7,467 bases of DNA from Balneolales bacterium (GTDB taxonomy: Bacteria; Bacteroidota; Rhodothermia; Balneolales; Natronogracilivirgulaceae), in assembly GCA_007133995.1 (NCBI GenBank), contig SLLP01000045.1, positions 1 to 7,467 of the forward strand. The letters are read 5' to 3'. This document shows, one piece after another, positions 1 through 5,882 of the stretch; the first letter of the stretch is position 1, and the number at the start of each line of letters is the position of its first letter. The notes under the pieces are model-generated. The model was not told where the DNA came from and searched no databases. It saw only the letters and a program-made list of their open reading frames with translations. Position numbers and translations under genes: made by a program.

Positions 1-40
1 AAAAAGCGTAACCAATTGCAGGACAATTGACTACGCTTTT
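1..40 (-). terminator. Rho-independent terminator of the tRNA-Asp unit
   Basis: A long inverted repeat begins immediately after the tRNA 3' end. An outer 9-bp stem (2-10 with 32-40) encloses a 2x2 internal loop and an inner 6-bp stem (13-18 with 24-29), with a 5-base loop. Read on the minus strand, the structure ends in a run of T (positions 5 to 1), which may continue past the window edge. The outer arm is A/T-rich at its base on both sides, so it could also stop plus-strand transcription. The hairpin is seen directly; its role as terminator is inferred from position and shape. Confidence 0.6.
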
Positions 41-41
41 G

Positions 42-115
42 CGATCCGGATGGGACTCGAACCCACGACCTCCTGCGTGACAGGCAGGCGTTCTAACCAA
101 CTGAACTACCGGACC
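42..115 (-). tRNA. tRNA-Asp (anticodon GTC)
   Basis: The minus strand folds into a complete 74-base cloverleaf. The acceptor stem pairs GGTCCGG with CCGGATC, with one G-U pair, and the discriminator is G, as usual for tRNA-Asp. The D stem is GTTC/GAAC. The anticodon stem CCTGC/GCAGG carries the loop CTGTCAC, with anticodon GTC at 79-81. The variable loop has 5 bases, and the T arm contains GGTTCGA. The 3' CCA is not encoded, so it must be added by a nucleotidyltransferase. A promoter abuts the 5' end and a hairpin abuts the 3' end, so this looks like a single-gene transcription unit. Confidence 0.96.
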
Positions 116-125
116 AAGGACTCTT

Positions 126-155
126 AATATACGCAGAATTTTATCAGAGTGTCAA
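126..155 (-). promoter_or_regulatory. Sigma-70-like promoter of tRNA-Asp
   Basis: On the minus strand a perfect TTGACA (150-155) is followed after 18 bases by TATATT (126-131), five of six matches to the -10 consensus. The predicted start would fall around 119-120, only about 4-5 bases before the mature tRNA 5' end at 115, so the 5' leader would be very short. The boxes are seen directly. Their use is inferred from the match and from their position just ahead of a stable RNA gene. Confidence 0.6.
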
Positions 156-230
156 TATCCCGTTTTTTTTTCCAGTTACAGTGGCCTGTTGAGGTATTCA
201 TGCCTTGTTTATTACCAGCAGTAAGAATTC

Positions 231-256
231 AAAAAAAGCAACCTTAACAGAAAGGT
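231..256 (-). terminator. Possible terminator of the peroxidase gene
   Basis: About 30 bases past the peroxidase stop codon, the minus strand carries a 5-bp stem (256-252 with 245-241) with a 6-base loop. Three bases later comes an uninterrupted run of seven T (237-231). The stem is short and has only two G-C pairs, so this is a weak terminator candidate. The T run and its position after the gene are the main support. Confidence 0.4.
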
Positions 257-287
257 GGTTAGAAAATAGATCATCAAAATCAGGTCA

Positions 288-830
288 TCAAAGAAGATCT
301 TGAATGGAAATTTGGATGCTCTCATCCAAAGGGTTCTCACGTGTTCTGAACCTCCTTTGCAGCTTACCTTCTCTGTCAATAAGAAATTTTTCAAAATTCC
401 AGTTTATACCGCCGGTATAATCCTGATTCCCGGTGTTTGTAAGATAGGCGAACAGTGGATGCTGGTTTGGGCCGTTGACATCAATTTTTGAAAACATAGG
501 GAAGGTGATATTAAAATTCATTTCACAAAACTCCAGAATTTCCTCATCAGTGCCAGGCTCCTGATTTCCGAAGTTATTTGCCGGAAACCCGAGAATGACA
601 AATCCGCTATCCTTAAATATATCATATAGCCTCTGTAGATCTTCATATTGTTTGGTAAAACCACATTTGGAGGCTGTATTGACAATCAATATTACCTTAC
701 CTTTATACTCATTCATGTAGACTTCATCACCCCGGATGTTCGTTAGAGTATGGTCGAAGAATGATGTGTCCTCTTTGTGCGTTGCCATAAGCAGTGAAAT
801 GGTGATTGTTATTACCGTTATTGTTACCAT
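288..830 (-). CDS. Glutathione peroxidase family protein (thioredoxin-type), hydrophobic N-terminus
   Basis: A 180-residue thiol peroxidase expected to reduce hydrogen and lipid hydroperoxides. The family signatures are clear. The peroxidatic Cys56 lies in NTASKCGFT, followed by FPANNFGNQEPG with the active-site Gln90, and WNFEKFLID with Trp144 and Asn145. Cys102, 46 residues after Cys56 in the EFCEMNF helix, sits where thioredoxin-dependent (plant/bacterial) members have their resolving cysteine. Thioredoxin is therefore the likelier reductant than glutathione. The chosen ATG (828-830) follows an AAGGAAAGGAATT ribosome-site-like stretch. It yields an uncharged hydrophobic segment (residues 1-15) before the catalytic fold. 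Upstream in-frame ATGs at 903-905 and 924-926 would add a second hydrophobic stretch and a KKRKG loop, but would overlap the divergent gene. An ATG at 786-788 would give a plain cytosolic enzyme. Function is secure; the start and cellular location are not. Confidence 0.88.
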   Translation of the reverse strand: MVTITVITITISLLMATHKEDTSFFDHTLTNIRGDEVYMNEYKGKVILIVNTASKCGFTKQYEDLQRLYDIFKDSGFVILGFPANNFGNQEPGTDEEILEFCEMNFNITFPMFSKIDVNGPNQHPLFAYLTNTGNQDYTGGINWNFEKFLIDREGKLQRRFRTRENPLDESIQISIQDLL

Positions 831-856
831 AATTCCTTTCCTTTTTTTCAAAGAAT

Positions 857-1654
857 ATGAACACAGGTATAAAATTAAAATTGTCGAAATCGTTCCCTGT
901 AACATGGGTAAAACATGAACACCCATTCGGGTTGCTACAAATACTCATTCTGCTACCGCTTTTGTTCCTGCAGCCGATAGCATCACAGGCCCAAATGTTT
1001 TCTGTCGAAGAACCGGAAAGAAGATCACGACCCGCCACAAGCTCATTCACAGCCGGCCTGGATTTTATGACCATGTCACTCCGGGAAAGCGAGAACTTGC
1101 CGGATGAAATTTATGATTTTTCGGATCCAATCTATCGTATGCGTCTTGAACTCCCTGGGATAGAAGTATACGGAGGATTCCGGAACAGGATTGGAGCTGC
1201 AGACACATTGAATTACATAAATCTGGGTGCAAATATCTCCGGTTCGCTTCCACTGATAAGAAACCGGAAGTTTGGTGCAGGGCTGCCACTTTGGCTTTCC
1301 ACAGATTATGCTAGAGTCATGGGTACCAGTGGCATGCAGCGGGAGTCCAGACATTTTCGTCAAAGTGCAGCATCAATTGGTCTTGGCGCAGGATTTTACT
1401 ATAATCCGCTGCAGAATGTGAGGATACGGGCTGAACTTGTACCACAAATAGGCTTTACAGTGAGTTCTATCGGAAGCGACTCAGGTCAGCTGGCATCGCT
1501 TAATGGTAGGGCAAAAGCTCATTTTGACCATCTCGTAGGCAGATTTGGCCTGGTTCTGTCTTATAATTACACGTGGAGAAGATACTCTGGTTCAGATGAA
1601 AGTATTCGCTACGATTTTAGCGGGCACAACGTAGGCCTTGGAGTATCTTTTTGA
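857..1654 (+). CDS. Secreted outer-membrane beta-barrel protein, function unknown
   Basis: A 265-residue protein that I cannot assign to a named family. Residues 1-24 form a long polar N-region with Lys6, Lys8, Lys11 and Lys19. A hydrophobic core (about 25-39, LLQILILLPLLFL) and a plausible signal peptidase I site after IASQA (about residue 45) follow. The mature part alternates polar and hydrophobic residues in beta-strand-like runs rich in Gly, Tyr and Phe (for example GLGAGFYYNP and GLVLSYNYTW). It ends in HNVGLGVSF with a terminal Phe, the usual C-terminal signal for outer-membrane insertion by the BAM complex. The size suits a small barrel of roughly 8-10 strands. The start ATG has no good ribosome site and lies only 26 bases from the divergent peroxidase start. 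No other in-frame ATG precedes the signal peptide core. The barrel call is inferred from sequence pattern, not homology. Confidence 0.75.
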   Translation: MNTGIKLKLSKSFPVTWVKHEHPFGLLQILILLPLLFLQPIASQAQMFSVEEPERRSRPATSSFTAGLDFMTMSLRESENLPDEIYDFSDPIYRMRLELPGIEVYGGFRNRIGAADTLNYINLGANISGSLPLIRNRKFGAGLPLWLSTDYARVMGTSGMQRESRHFRQSAASIGLGAGFYYNPLQNVRIRAELVPQIGFTVSSIGSDSGQLASLNGRAKAHFDHLVGRFGLVLSYNYTWRRYSGSDESIRYDFSGHNVGLGVSF

Positions 1655-1686
1655 AAACGAGTCGAAGGGACCTTTTGTAAACGAGT
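1649..1686 (+). repeat. Imperfect 14-bp direct repeat after the barrel gene
   Basis: The 14-mer TTTTGAAAACGAGT (1649-1662, overlapping the stop codon) recurs as TTTTGTAAACGAGT (1673-1686), one mismatch, 24 bases apart start to start. It lies in the 133-base spacer before the next plus-strand gene. It may be a chance or slippage-derived duplication or a paired binding site; nothing else in the sequence decides this. Confidence 0.3.
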
Positions 1687-1787
1687 AAAACAGGTCGCGA
1701 TTCTGGTAAATACAGACGATAAGTGGTATAAAAGCAAGCAGTGATTTGACATTCATATCTCACCGGCGCAAGAATTAGCACAGAAAA

Positions 1788-2066
1788 ATGAAAACGGAAA
1801 GATTCTTATCGGAGCTGGAAAAAATCATAGAAGAACTTGGGTACCAGTTGCGCAGGGAAAAGGGAAGTTTCAGGGGTGATTTTTGCGTACTCGAAGGTGA
1901 CCGGATAGTGATGATCAACAAAATGTATCCACCTGAAATTCATGTAGGTCAGATTGTCCGGTTTTTGTCGCGGCAAAATTTGGACGACAGATATCTGAAG
2001 CCGGCGGTACGCAAGGAGCTGGAAATGTGGTTTGACCGGATCGAAAAAGAGGAGAATTCAACTTAA
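1788..2066 (+). CDS. Uncharacterised small conserved-looking protein (92 aa)
   Basis: Product unknown. The 92 residues are soluble-looking, with no signal peptide or membrane segment. An N-terminal amphipathic helix (about 1-22, FLSELEKIIEELGYQLRR) leads to a probable beta-hairpin core (about 25-47). This core contains KGSFRGDFCVLEGDRIVMINK with a single Cys33. A charged C-terminal helix (about 68-90) follows. From memory, the core resembles short uncharacterised proteins in Bacteroidota-like genomes with an FRGG-x-C pattern; I cannot confirm this here. The stop codon shares its last A with the start of the next gene (TAATG), so translation of the two is probably coupled and they may act together. 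The ATG has no strong ribosome site upstream. A short ORF with coherent secondary structure and coupling to a clear enzyme gene is very likely real. Confidence 0.8.
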   Translation: MKTERFLSELEKIIEELGYQLRREKGSFRGDFCVLEGDRIVMINKMYPPEIHVGQIVRFLSRQNLDDRYLKPAVRKELEMWFDRIEKEENST

Positions 2067-2824
2067 TGAAGCTTACTTTTCTCGGTACAGGTACTTCCAT
2101 GGGTGTTCCGGTAGCGGGTGGATTTGGTCTCAAAAATGGGACCAATGATCCAAGAAATCACCGTTACCGTTGTTCTGCCTGGATCCAAACGCCTGAGCGC
2201 TCGATTGTTATTGACACCGGACCGGAGTTCCGTCTTCAGACCTTGCGAGCGAGCATAGGTCGCATTGATGCCTTGTTAATCACACACGAGCACAATGACC
2301 ACCTGGCTGGTTTGGATGATCTGCGATCCTATAACTATGCACAGAAAAAACCCATACCGGTGTATACCAGCAAGCAGGCGGAAGAGTCCATCAGGCACCG
2401 GTTTTCTTACATGTTTCCACCTAATAAAACGCCGGGTTCAGTTGATCTTGAATTCAAGCCCTTTTTTGAAACAGTTACAGAAGGTGATTGTGAAATAACG
2501 CCTCTCCCGGTCCGACACGGGGAAATGGATGTCATGGGTTTTCGTATTAATGATATTTCCTACATAACGGATGTTAACAGCATACCGGATGATACTGCCG
2601 AGAAAATTCGTGGATCCAAAATACTGGTCATGAGCGGTTTGCGCTGGTCTCCGCCGCATCCGACACACTATACTATCCCCGAAGCTGTGGAAGTATCAAA
2701 AAAGCTGAATGTAGAACACACCTACCTCATTCACATGTCGCCGTTTGTCGATCATGTGGAGGTGTCAGCCCGATTGTGTGATCGTGTAAGACTTGCATTT
2801 GATCAGCTTGAAGTATCGGTGTAA
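2066..2824 (+). CDS. PhnP-like metallo-beta-lactamase-fold phosphodiesterase
   Basis: A 252-residue cytosolic metal-dependent hydrolase. It opens with the glycine-rich LGTGTSMGVP (6-15). It carries the metal-binding motif T-H-E-H-N-D-H (His74, His76, Asp78, His79) followed by GLDDLR (82-87), a combination typical of PhnP-type proteins. Further likely ligands are His151, Asp169 (in ITDVNSIPD) and His223. The segment GLRWSPPHPTHYTIPEA (191-207) matches the family's PHPTH region. E. coli PhnP cleaves phosphoribosyl 1,2-cyclic phosphate in the C-P lyase pathway. No phn genes are visible here, so the physiological substrate is unknown and another cyclic nucleotide or phosphodiester is possible. 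An AGGAG (2050-2054) lies 11 bases before the ATG, inside the upstream gene, and the TAATG overlap points to coupled translation. The gene ends 40 bases from the convergent guanylyltransferase gene. Confidence 0.87.
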   Translation: MKLTFLGTGTSMGVPVAGGFGLKNGTNDPRNHRYRCSAWIQTPERSIVIDTGPEFRLQTLRASIGRIDALLITHEHNDHLAGLDDLRSYNYAQKKPIPVYTSKQAEESIRHRFSYMFPPNKTPGSVDLEFKPFFETVTEGDCEITPLPVRHGEMDVMGFRINDISYITDVNSIPDDTAEKIRGSKILVMSGLRWSPPHPTHYTIPEAVEVSKKLNVEHTYLIHMSPFVDHVEVSARLCDRVRLAFDQLEVSV

Positions 2825-2864
2825 TATCCGACAACTCCTGCACTACCAGTGTATTCTTCAATAA

Positions 2865-3962
2865 TCACCCGTATTTGCCGAAGGTCTCGCCTTTCAGCTG
2901 CTCGTAGACCTCTTTTACATGCTGGGAATTGTCCAATTTGCAAATCAGGAGAGCATCCTCTGTTTCGATGACCCCTATGCCCTGAAGTCCAACAAGGGTG
3001 ATCAATTTGCTGCTTTCTGACTGGATAAAACAGTTTTGTGATCTGACAGTTATTGCCCGTTCAGAATTAAGGATGTTACCCTCTTCATTAGCTTCGTCAT
3101 TCAGAAGTTCGTATATGGCCATCCAGCTCCCGAGGTCGCTCCAGTCAAAGTGGGATGGGAGTACAAGCACATTGTCGGATTTTTCCATTATCCCGTAATC
3201 GATGGATACGGAGAAGCAGGAATGGTAAACGGAATCAAGAATATCCCTCCTTACCTCACCGTTATGTTTTTTTAAGTCTTGAGAAAATAATTCCACCTGA
3301 TGATGCAGCACAGGCATGTGCTCCTCAATCTCACGCAATATCACTCTTGTATTCCAGATAAACATCCCGCTGTTCCACAGAAAATCTCCAGACTGCAGAA
3401 ACTTCAGCGCGGTCTGAACATCCGGCTTTTCGGCAAAGGTTTTTACCGGATAGGCGTTGTAATCCTCATCGGATATCTGTGTATTATCATTGAATTGAAT
3501 ATAGCCGTAGCCGGTTTCAGGACGAGTGGGAGTGATTCCGATGGTAACCAGTTTACCACCATCCATAGCAAGCCGGACACACGTCTGCAAATCCTTGCGG
3601 AATGCCTCATCATTCCGGATATAGTGATCGGAAGGAAGGACAATCAAGGTTGAATCCGGATCACGGTAATGAATAAGTGCAGATGCAAAAGCAATGCAGG
3701 GAGCCGTATTTCGGGCAACCGGTTCTCCAATAATGTTCTCACCCGGCAGATCCGGAATTTGCTCTTTCACAAATGCAACATAATCAGAGTTGGTGCTGAT
3801 AAGAATGCGTTCGACAGGGATGATTGGCCGTATACGATCTATGGTAGTCTGAAGCAAAGTCTTGTTTTCAAAAAAACTAAGAAACTGCTTGGGTTGTGAC
3901 ACGCGGCTTTTAGGCCAGAAACGGGAACCAATGCCACCGGCCATAATCAGTGCGTAAAGCAT
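2865..3962 (-). CDS. manC: Mannose-1-phosphate guanylyltransferase
   Basis: Converts mannose-1-phosphate and GTP to GDP-mannose, the donor for mannosylated and GDP-fucose- or rhamnose-derived surface glycans. The 365 residues form a nucleotidyltransferase. The signature AGGIGSRFWPKSR (8-20) is followed by QPKQFL (23-28), LPSDH (109-113), TGYGYI (150-155) and FAEKP (176-180). Later motifs are WNSGMFIW (196-203), SIDYGIMEK (253-261) and the FDWSDLGSW motif (272-280). A C-terminal beta region (about 300-345) holds VIETEDALLI. The protein stops near 365, so it lacks the phosphomannose isomerase domain of longer ManC/AlgA enzymes; isomerase activity must come from elsewhere. GGAG lies 6 bases before the ATG. 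The gene begins 64 bases downstream of the histidine kinase stop, with no T-tract terminator between, so read-through from the two-component operon is likely. The family call is firm; the gene symbol follows general usage. Confidence 0.95.
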   Translation of the reverse strand: MLYALIMAGGIGSRFWPKSRVSQPKQFLSFFENKTLLQTTIDRIRPIIPVERILISTNSDYVAFVKEQIPDLPGENIIGEPVARNTAPCIAFASALIHYRDPDSTLIVLPSDHYIRNDEAFRKDLQTCVRLAMDGGKLVTIGITPTRPETGYGYIQFNDNTQISDEDYNAYPVKTFAEKPDVQTALKFLQSGDFLWNSGMFIWNTRVILREIEEHMPVLHHQVELFSQDLKKHNGEVRRDILDSVYHSCFSVSIDYGIMEKSDNVLVLPSHFDWSDLGSWMAIYELLNDEANEEGNILNSERAITVRSQNCFIQSESSKLITLVGLQGIGVIETEDALLICKLDNSQHVKEVYEQLKGETFGKYG

Positions 3963-4026
3963 GAAAAACTCCGGATAGTAGAATTCGGATTTAAGTGAAA
4001 GTCTGCTAATTTACCAAATTTCACGG

Positions 4027-5109
4027 CTAAGCTGAAATTAGATCTGAATGATGATCGGCACTTTTCAGTGAGAAGCGAAATATGGAACCGGAACCCGGTT
4101 TACTCTCGATGGCAAGCTGCTCTCCATGTGATTCAAGAATATGTTTCACAATAGAAAGGCCCAGGCCTGTCCCTCCCTCTTCACGTGAGCGGGATTTGTC
4201 AACACGGAAAAAACGCTCGGTTACCCGTTTTACATCATCCGGATCAATGCCAATGCCGGTATCTCTCACGGAAACCATGATTTTGGAATTGTCATGTTCA
4301 TCAAAGCGTGTCCTGATATAAACTTTGCCATCCGGTTTGTTGTATTTGATTGAATTTTCAATCAAATTGACAAGTACCTGCCGTATTTGGTTGCGGTCGG
4401 CCAGGGCAAATGCGTTGGTCTCTTTCTCCTCAAAAAATAATTTAACATTGCGCTGATCGGCTTTGTACTGCAATGAGTCTATGGCATCGTGGATTAAGTT
4501 GTTGAGTGGAATTACGCTTAATTCCGGCTTAAGCTCTCCGGACTCCAGACGGGATATTTCCATGAGGTCGTTGGTCAGAAAAATTAGGCGGTTGACATTT
4601 TTCATCGCCTTGGTCAGGAAAAGCTGGTTGACCTCCGGGTCGTCAAGCGCACCGTCCAGCAAGGTTTCAAGATAACCCTGAACAGAGAAAATCGGGGTTT
4701 TTAGCTCATGCGAGATGTCGCCGATAAATTCCTTCCGATAATTTTCCGTTTCATCCATTTTCTGGAACTCCCGTGTGATGGTAGACCTGCTCCATTCTGC
4801 ATCAATCATAACCTCCTGGATCTCATCTGAAGCATTTTTATCAGGCGGCCTGGTTGCATTGGCAAACCTGGAAGGCGTTCGTTGTATAATAGCGCGTATC
4901 TCCTCCAACTTTGTTTTAAGATTCTGCAGTGCAATAAGATAGACAAGAATAAAGACAGTTAAACCGGATCCGGCTCCAAATATTATCGAATGATACACGT
5001 GCTCCATCCAGGGCAAGGAGATCATTCCAAAAAGGATACATGATATGATGGCCGGCGGTAATGCGAGGCGGATGCCGGTGCGGAAATATGTGTTTTTTTC
5101 AGATGTCAT
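4027..5109 (-). CDS. PhoR-like sensor histidine kinase
   Basis: A 360-residue inner-membrane kinase that should phosphorylate the response regulator encoded just upstream. Two membrane helices (about 12-32 and 40-61) are separated by only about seven residues, so there is almost no periplasmic sensor domain. A linker (about 62-123) follows, without a recognisable PAS domain. The DHp domain carries the H-box FIGDISHELKTP with phospho-acceptor His134. The ATPase domain shows an N-box (QVLVNLIENSIKYN, Asn248/Asn252), G1 box DTGIGI (283-288), F-box RFFRVDKSRSR (299-309) and G2 box GGTGLGLS (312-319). All catalytic motifs are intact. The start codon overlaps the regulator's stop by 4 bases (ATGA), showing translational coupling. 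The kinase resembles the PhoR/WalK group, but no pst or phoU genes are in view, so a phosphate signal is only an inference. Signal input probably comes from membrane partners or the cytoplasmic linker. Confidence 0.93.
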   Translation of the reverse strand: MTSEKNTYFRTGIRLALPPAIISCILFGMISLPWMEHVYHSIIFGAGSGLTVFILVYLIALQNLKTKLEEIRAIIQRTPSRFANATRPPDKNASDEIQEVMIDAEWSRSTITREFQKMDETENYRKEFIGDISHELKTPIFSVQGYLETLLDGALDDPEVNQLFLTKAMKNVNRLIFLTNDLMEISRLESGELKPELSVIPLNNLIHDAIDSLQYKADQRNVKLFFEEKETNAFALADRNQIRQVLVNLIENSIKYNKPDGKVYIRTRFDEHDNSKIMVSVRDTGIGIDPDDVKRVTERFFRVDKSRSREEGGTGLGLSIVKHILESHGEQLAIESKPGSGSIFRFSLKSADHHSDLISA

Positions 5110-5789
5110 GGTTTACGGAACCGGTATCCGACACCCTTTATTGTTTCAATCAGTTCATCTCCCAGCTTTTCACGGATTTTTCGAATATGTACATCCACTG
5201 TACGATCAATAACGTAAATATGGGCTCCCCATACTTCATTGAGCAGTACCTTGCGACTGAGAACCTTGCCGGCGTGTGTGGCGAGCAGATGGAGTACTTC
5301 AAATTCTTTCTTGGGAAGACGAACTTCTCTGCCGCTTTTCAATACGATATATCGCTCCCGGTCTATTTCAAGATCGTTAAGTTGAATGGTCTTATGCTGT
5401 TTTTCACCATTCGGATCCACCCTTCGAAGCACCGCCTTGATGTGTGACATCAACTTGGAAATGCTTATGGGTTTTGTCAGATAATCGTCAGCACCTTCAT
5501 CCAGGCTTTGCACTTCTGATTTTTCGTCGCTTCTGGCTGTAAGAAAAATAATTGGTATGTCTTTGAGATACCTTTCCTGCTTCAGAAATTGGCACATTTG
5601 GTGTCCGTCCATCTTGGGCATCATAATGTCAAGCAGAATTAGGCTTGGTTTGTGCTTTCTGGCAAGTTGGATGCCGTCGTGGCCGTTGTCGGATTTTATA
5701 ACGTCATAGCCCTGCTTGATCAGATTGTATTCAACCAGATCCAGAATGTCATGCTCATCGTCAACGACCAGGATAAGAGGATTGGACAA
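5106..5789 (-). CDS. PhoB/OmpR-family response regulator, TTG start
   Basis: A 227-residue DNA-binding transcription regulator. The receiver domain (about 4-122) has the acidic pair Asp10/Asp11, phospho-acceptor Asp54 in LLDIMMPKMDG, Thr84 in FLTA and Lys106 in LTKPIS. The winged-helix DNA-binding domain (about 133-225) contains LPKKEFEVLHLLA, the helix LSRKVLLNEVWG, the recognition region DRTVDVHIRKIREKLG and the wing IKGVGYRF. The start is TTG (5787-5789). The frame is closed by TAA only six codons upstream, with no ATG or GTG between, and TTG places VVDDE at the usual distance from the N-terminus. No Shine-Dalgarno sequence is evident. The partner is the kinase that follows with a 4-base overlap. 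A repeated palindromic site in the 93-base upstream spacer could be an operator. PhoB/PhoP-like function is suggested by family resemblance only. Confidence 0.94.
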   Translation of the reverse strand: MSNPLILVVDDEHDILDLVEYNLIKQGYDVIKSDNGHDGIQLARKHKPSLILLDIMMPKMDGHQMCQFLKQERYLKDIPIIFLTARSDEKSEVQSLDEGADDYLTKPISISKLMSHIKAVLRRVDPNGEKQHKTIQLNDLEIDRERYIVLKSGREVRLPKKEFEVLHLLATHAGKVLSRKVLLNEVWGAHIYVIDRTVDVHIRKIREKLGDELIETIKGVGYRFRKP

Positions 5790-5807
5790 AACGCGGGCTT
5801 GATAGTG

Positions 5808-5880
5808 TTAACGGATTGTTATTGGAAATTACACACTCTTCATAATGAAAAAAACAGGATAAAATTAACAAATTGTTATC
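5808..5880. repeat. Duplicated 16-bp palindromic site before the response regulator
   Basis: TTAACAAATTGTTATC (5865-5880) and TTAACGGATTGTTATT (5808-5823) match at 13 of 16 positions, 57 bases apart. The distal copy contains a perfect 6+6 palindrome, TAACAA-A-TTGTTA (5866-5878); the proximal copy keeps the outer TAAC/GTTA arms. Both lie in the spacer between ruvA and the response regulator, so they could be operator sites, perhaps for the regulator itself. The repeat is seen directly; the role is inferred. AT-rich spacers can produce such matches by chance. Confidence 0.35.
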
Positions 5881-5882
5881 AA

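Noticed and set aside
163..171. T run on the plus strand as a terminator
   Set aside because: No hairpin precedes it, and no plus-strand gene lies upstream.
727..1074. Minus-strand 115-codon open frame overlapping the peroxidase and barrel genes
   Set aside because: It is antisense or out of frame to two well-supported genes and has low-complexity Asn-rich sequence with no recognisable domain.
1745..1774. TTGACA in the spacer before the 92-residue protein, as a sigma-70 promoter
   Set aside because: The best -10 at 18-base spacing is AAGAAT, only four of six matches, so support is too weak to list.
2825..2864. Small CACT-ACC-AGTG hairpin between the convergent hydrolase and guanylyltransferase genes, as a bidirectional terminator
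   Set aside because: The stem has only 4 bp and no T run follows on either strand.
3300..3653. Plus-strand 117-codon open frame inside the guanylyltransferase gene
   Set aside because: It is the antisense shadow of a gene with intact family motifs throughout.
3995..4024. GTGAAA/TTTCAC inverted repeat between the kinase and guanylyltransferase genes, as a terminator
   Set aside because: The arms are short with an 18-base loop, and there is no T tract on the minus strand; read-through seems likelier.
5061..5447. Plus-strand 128-codon open frame across the kinase-regulator junction
   Set aside because: It is antisense to two genes with all catalytic motifs intact and shows no domain of its own.
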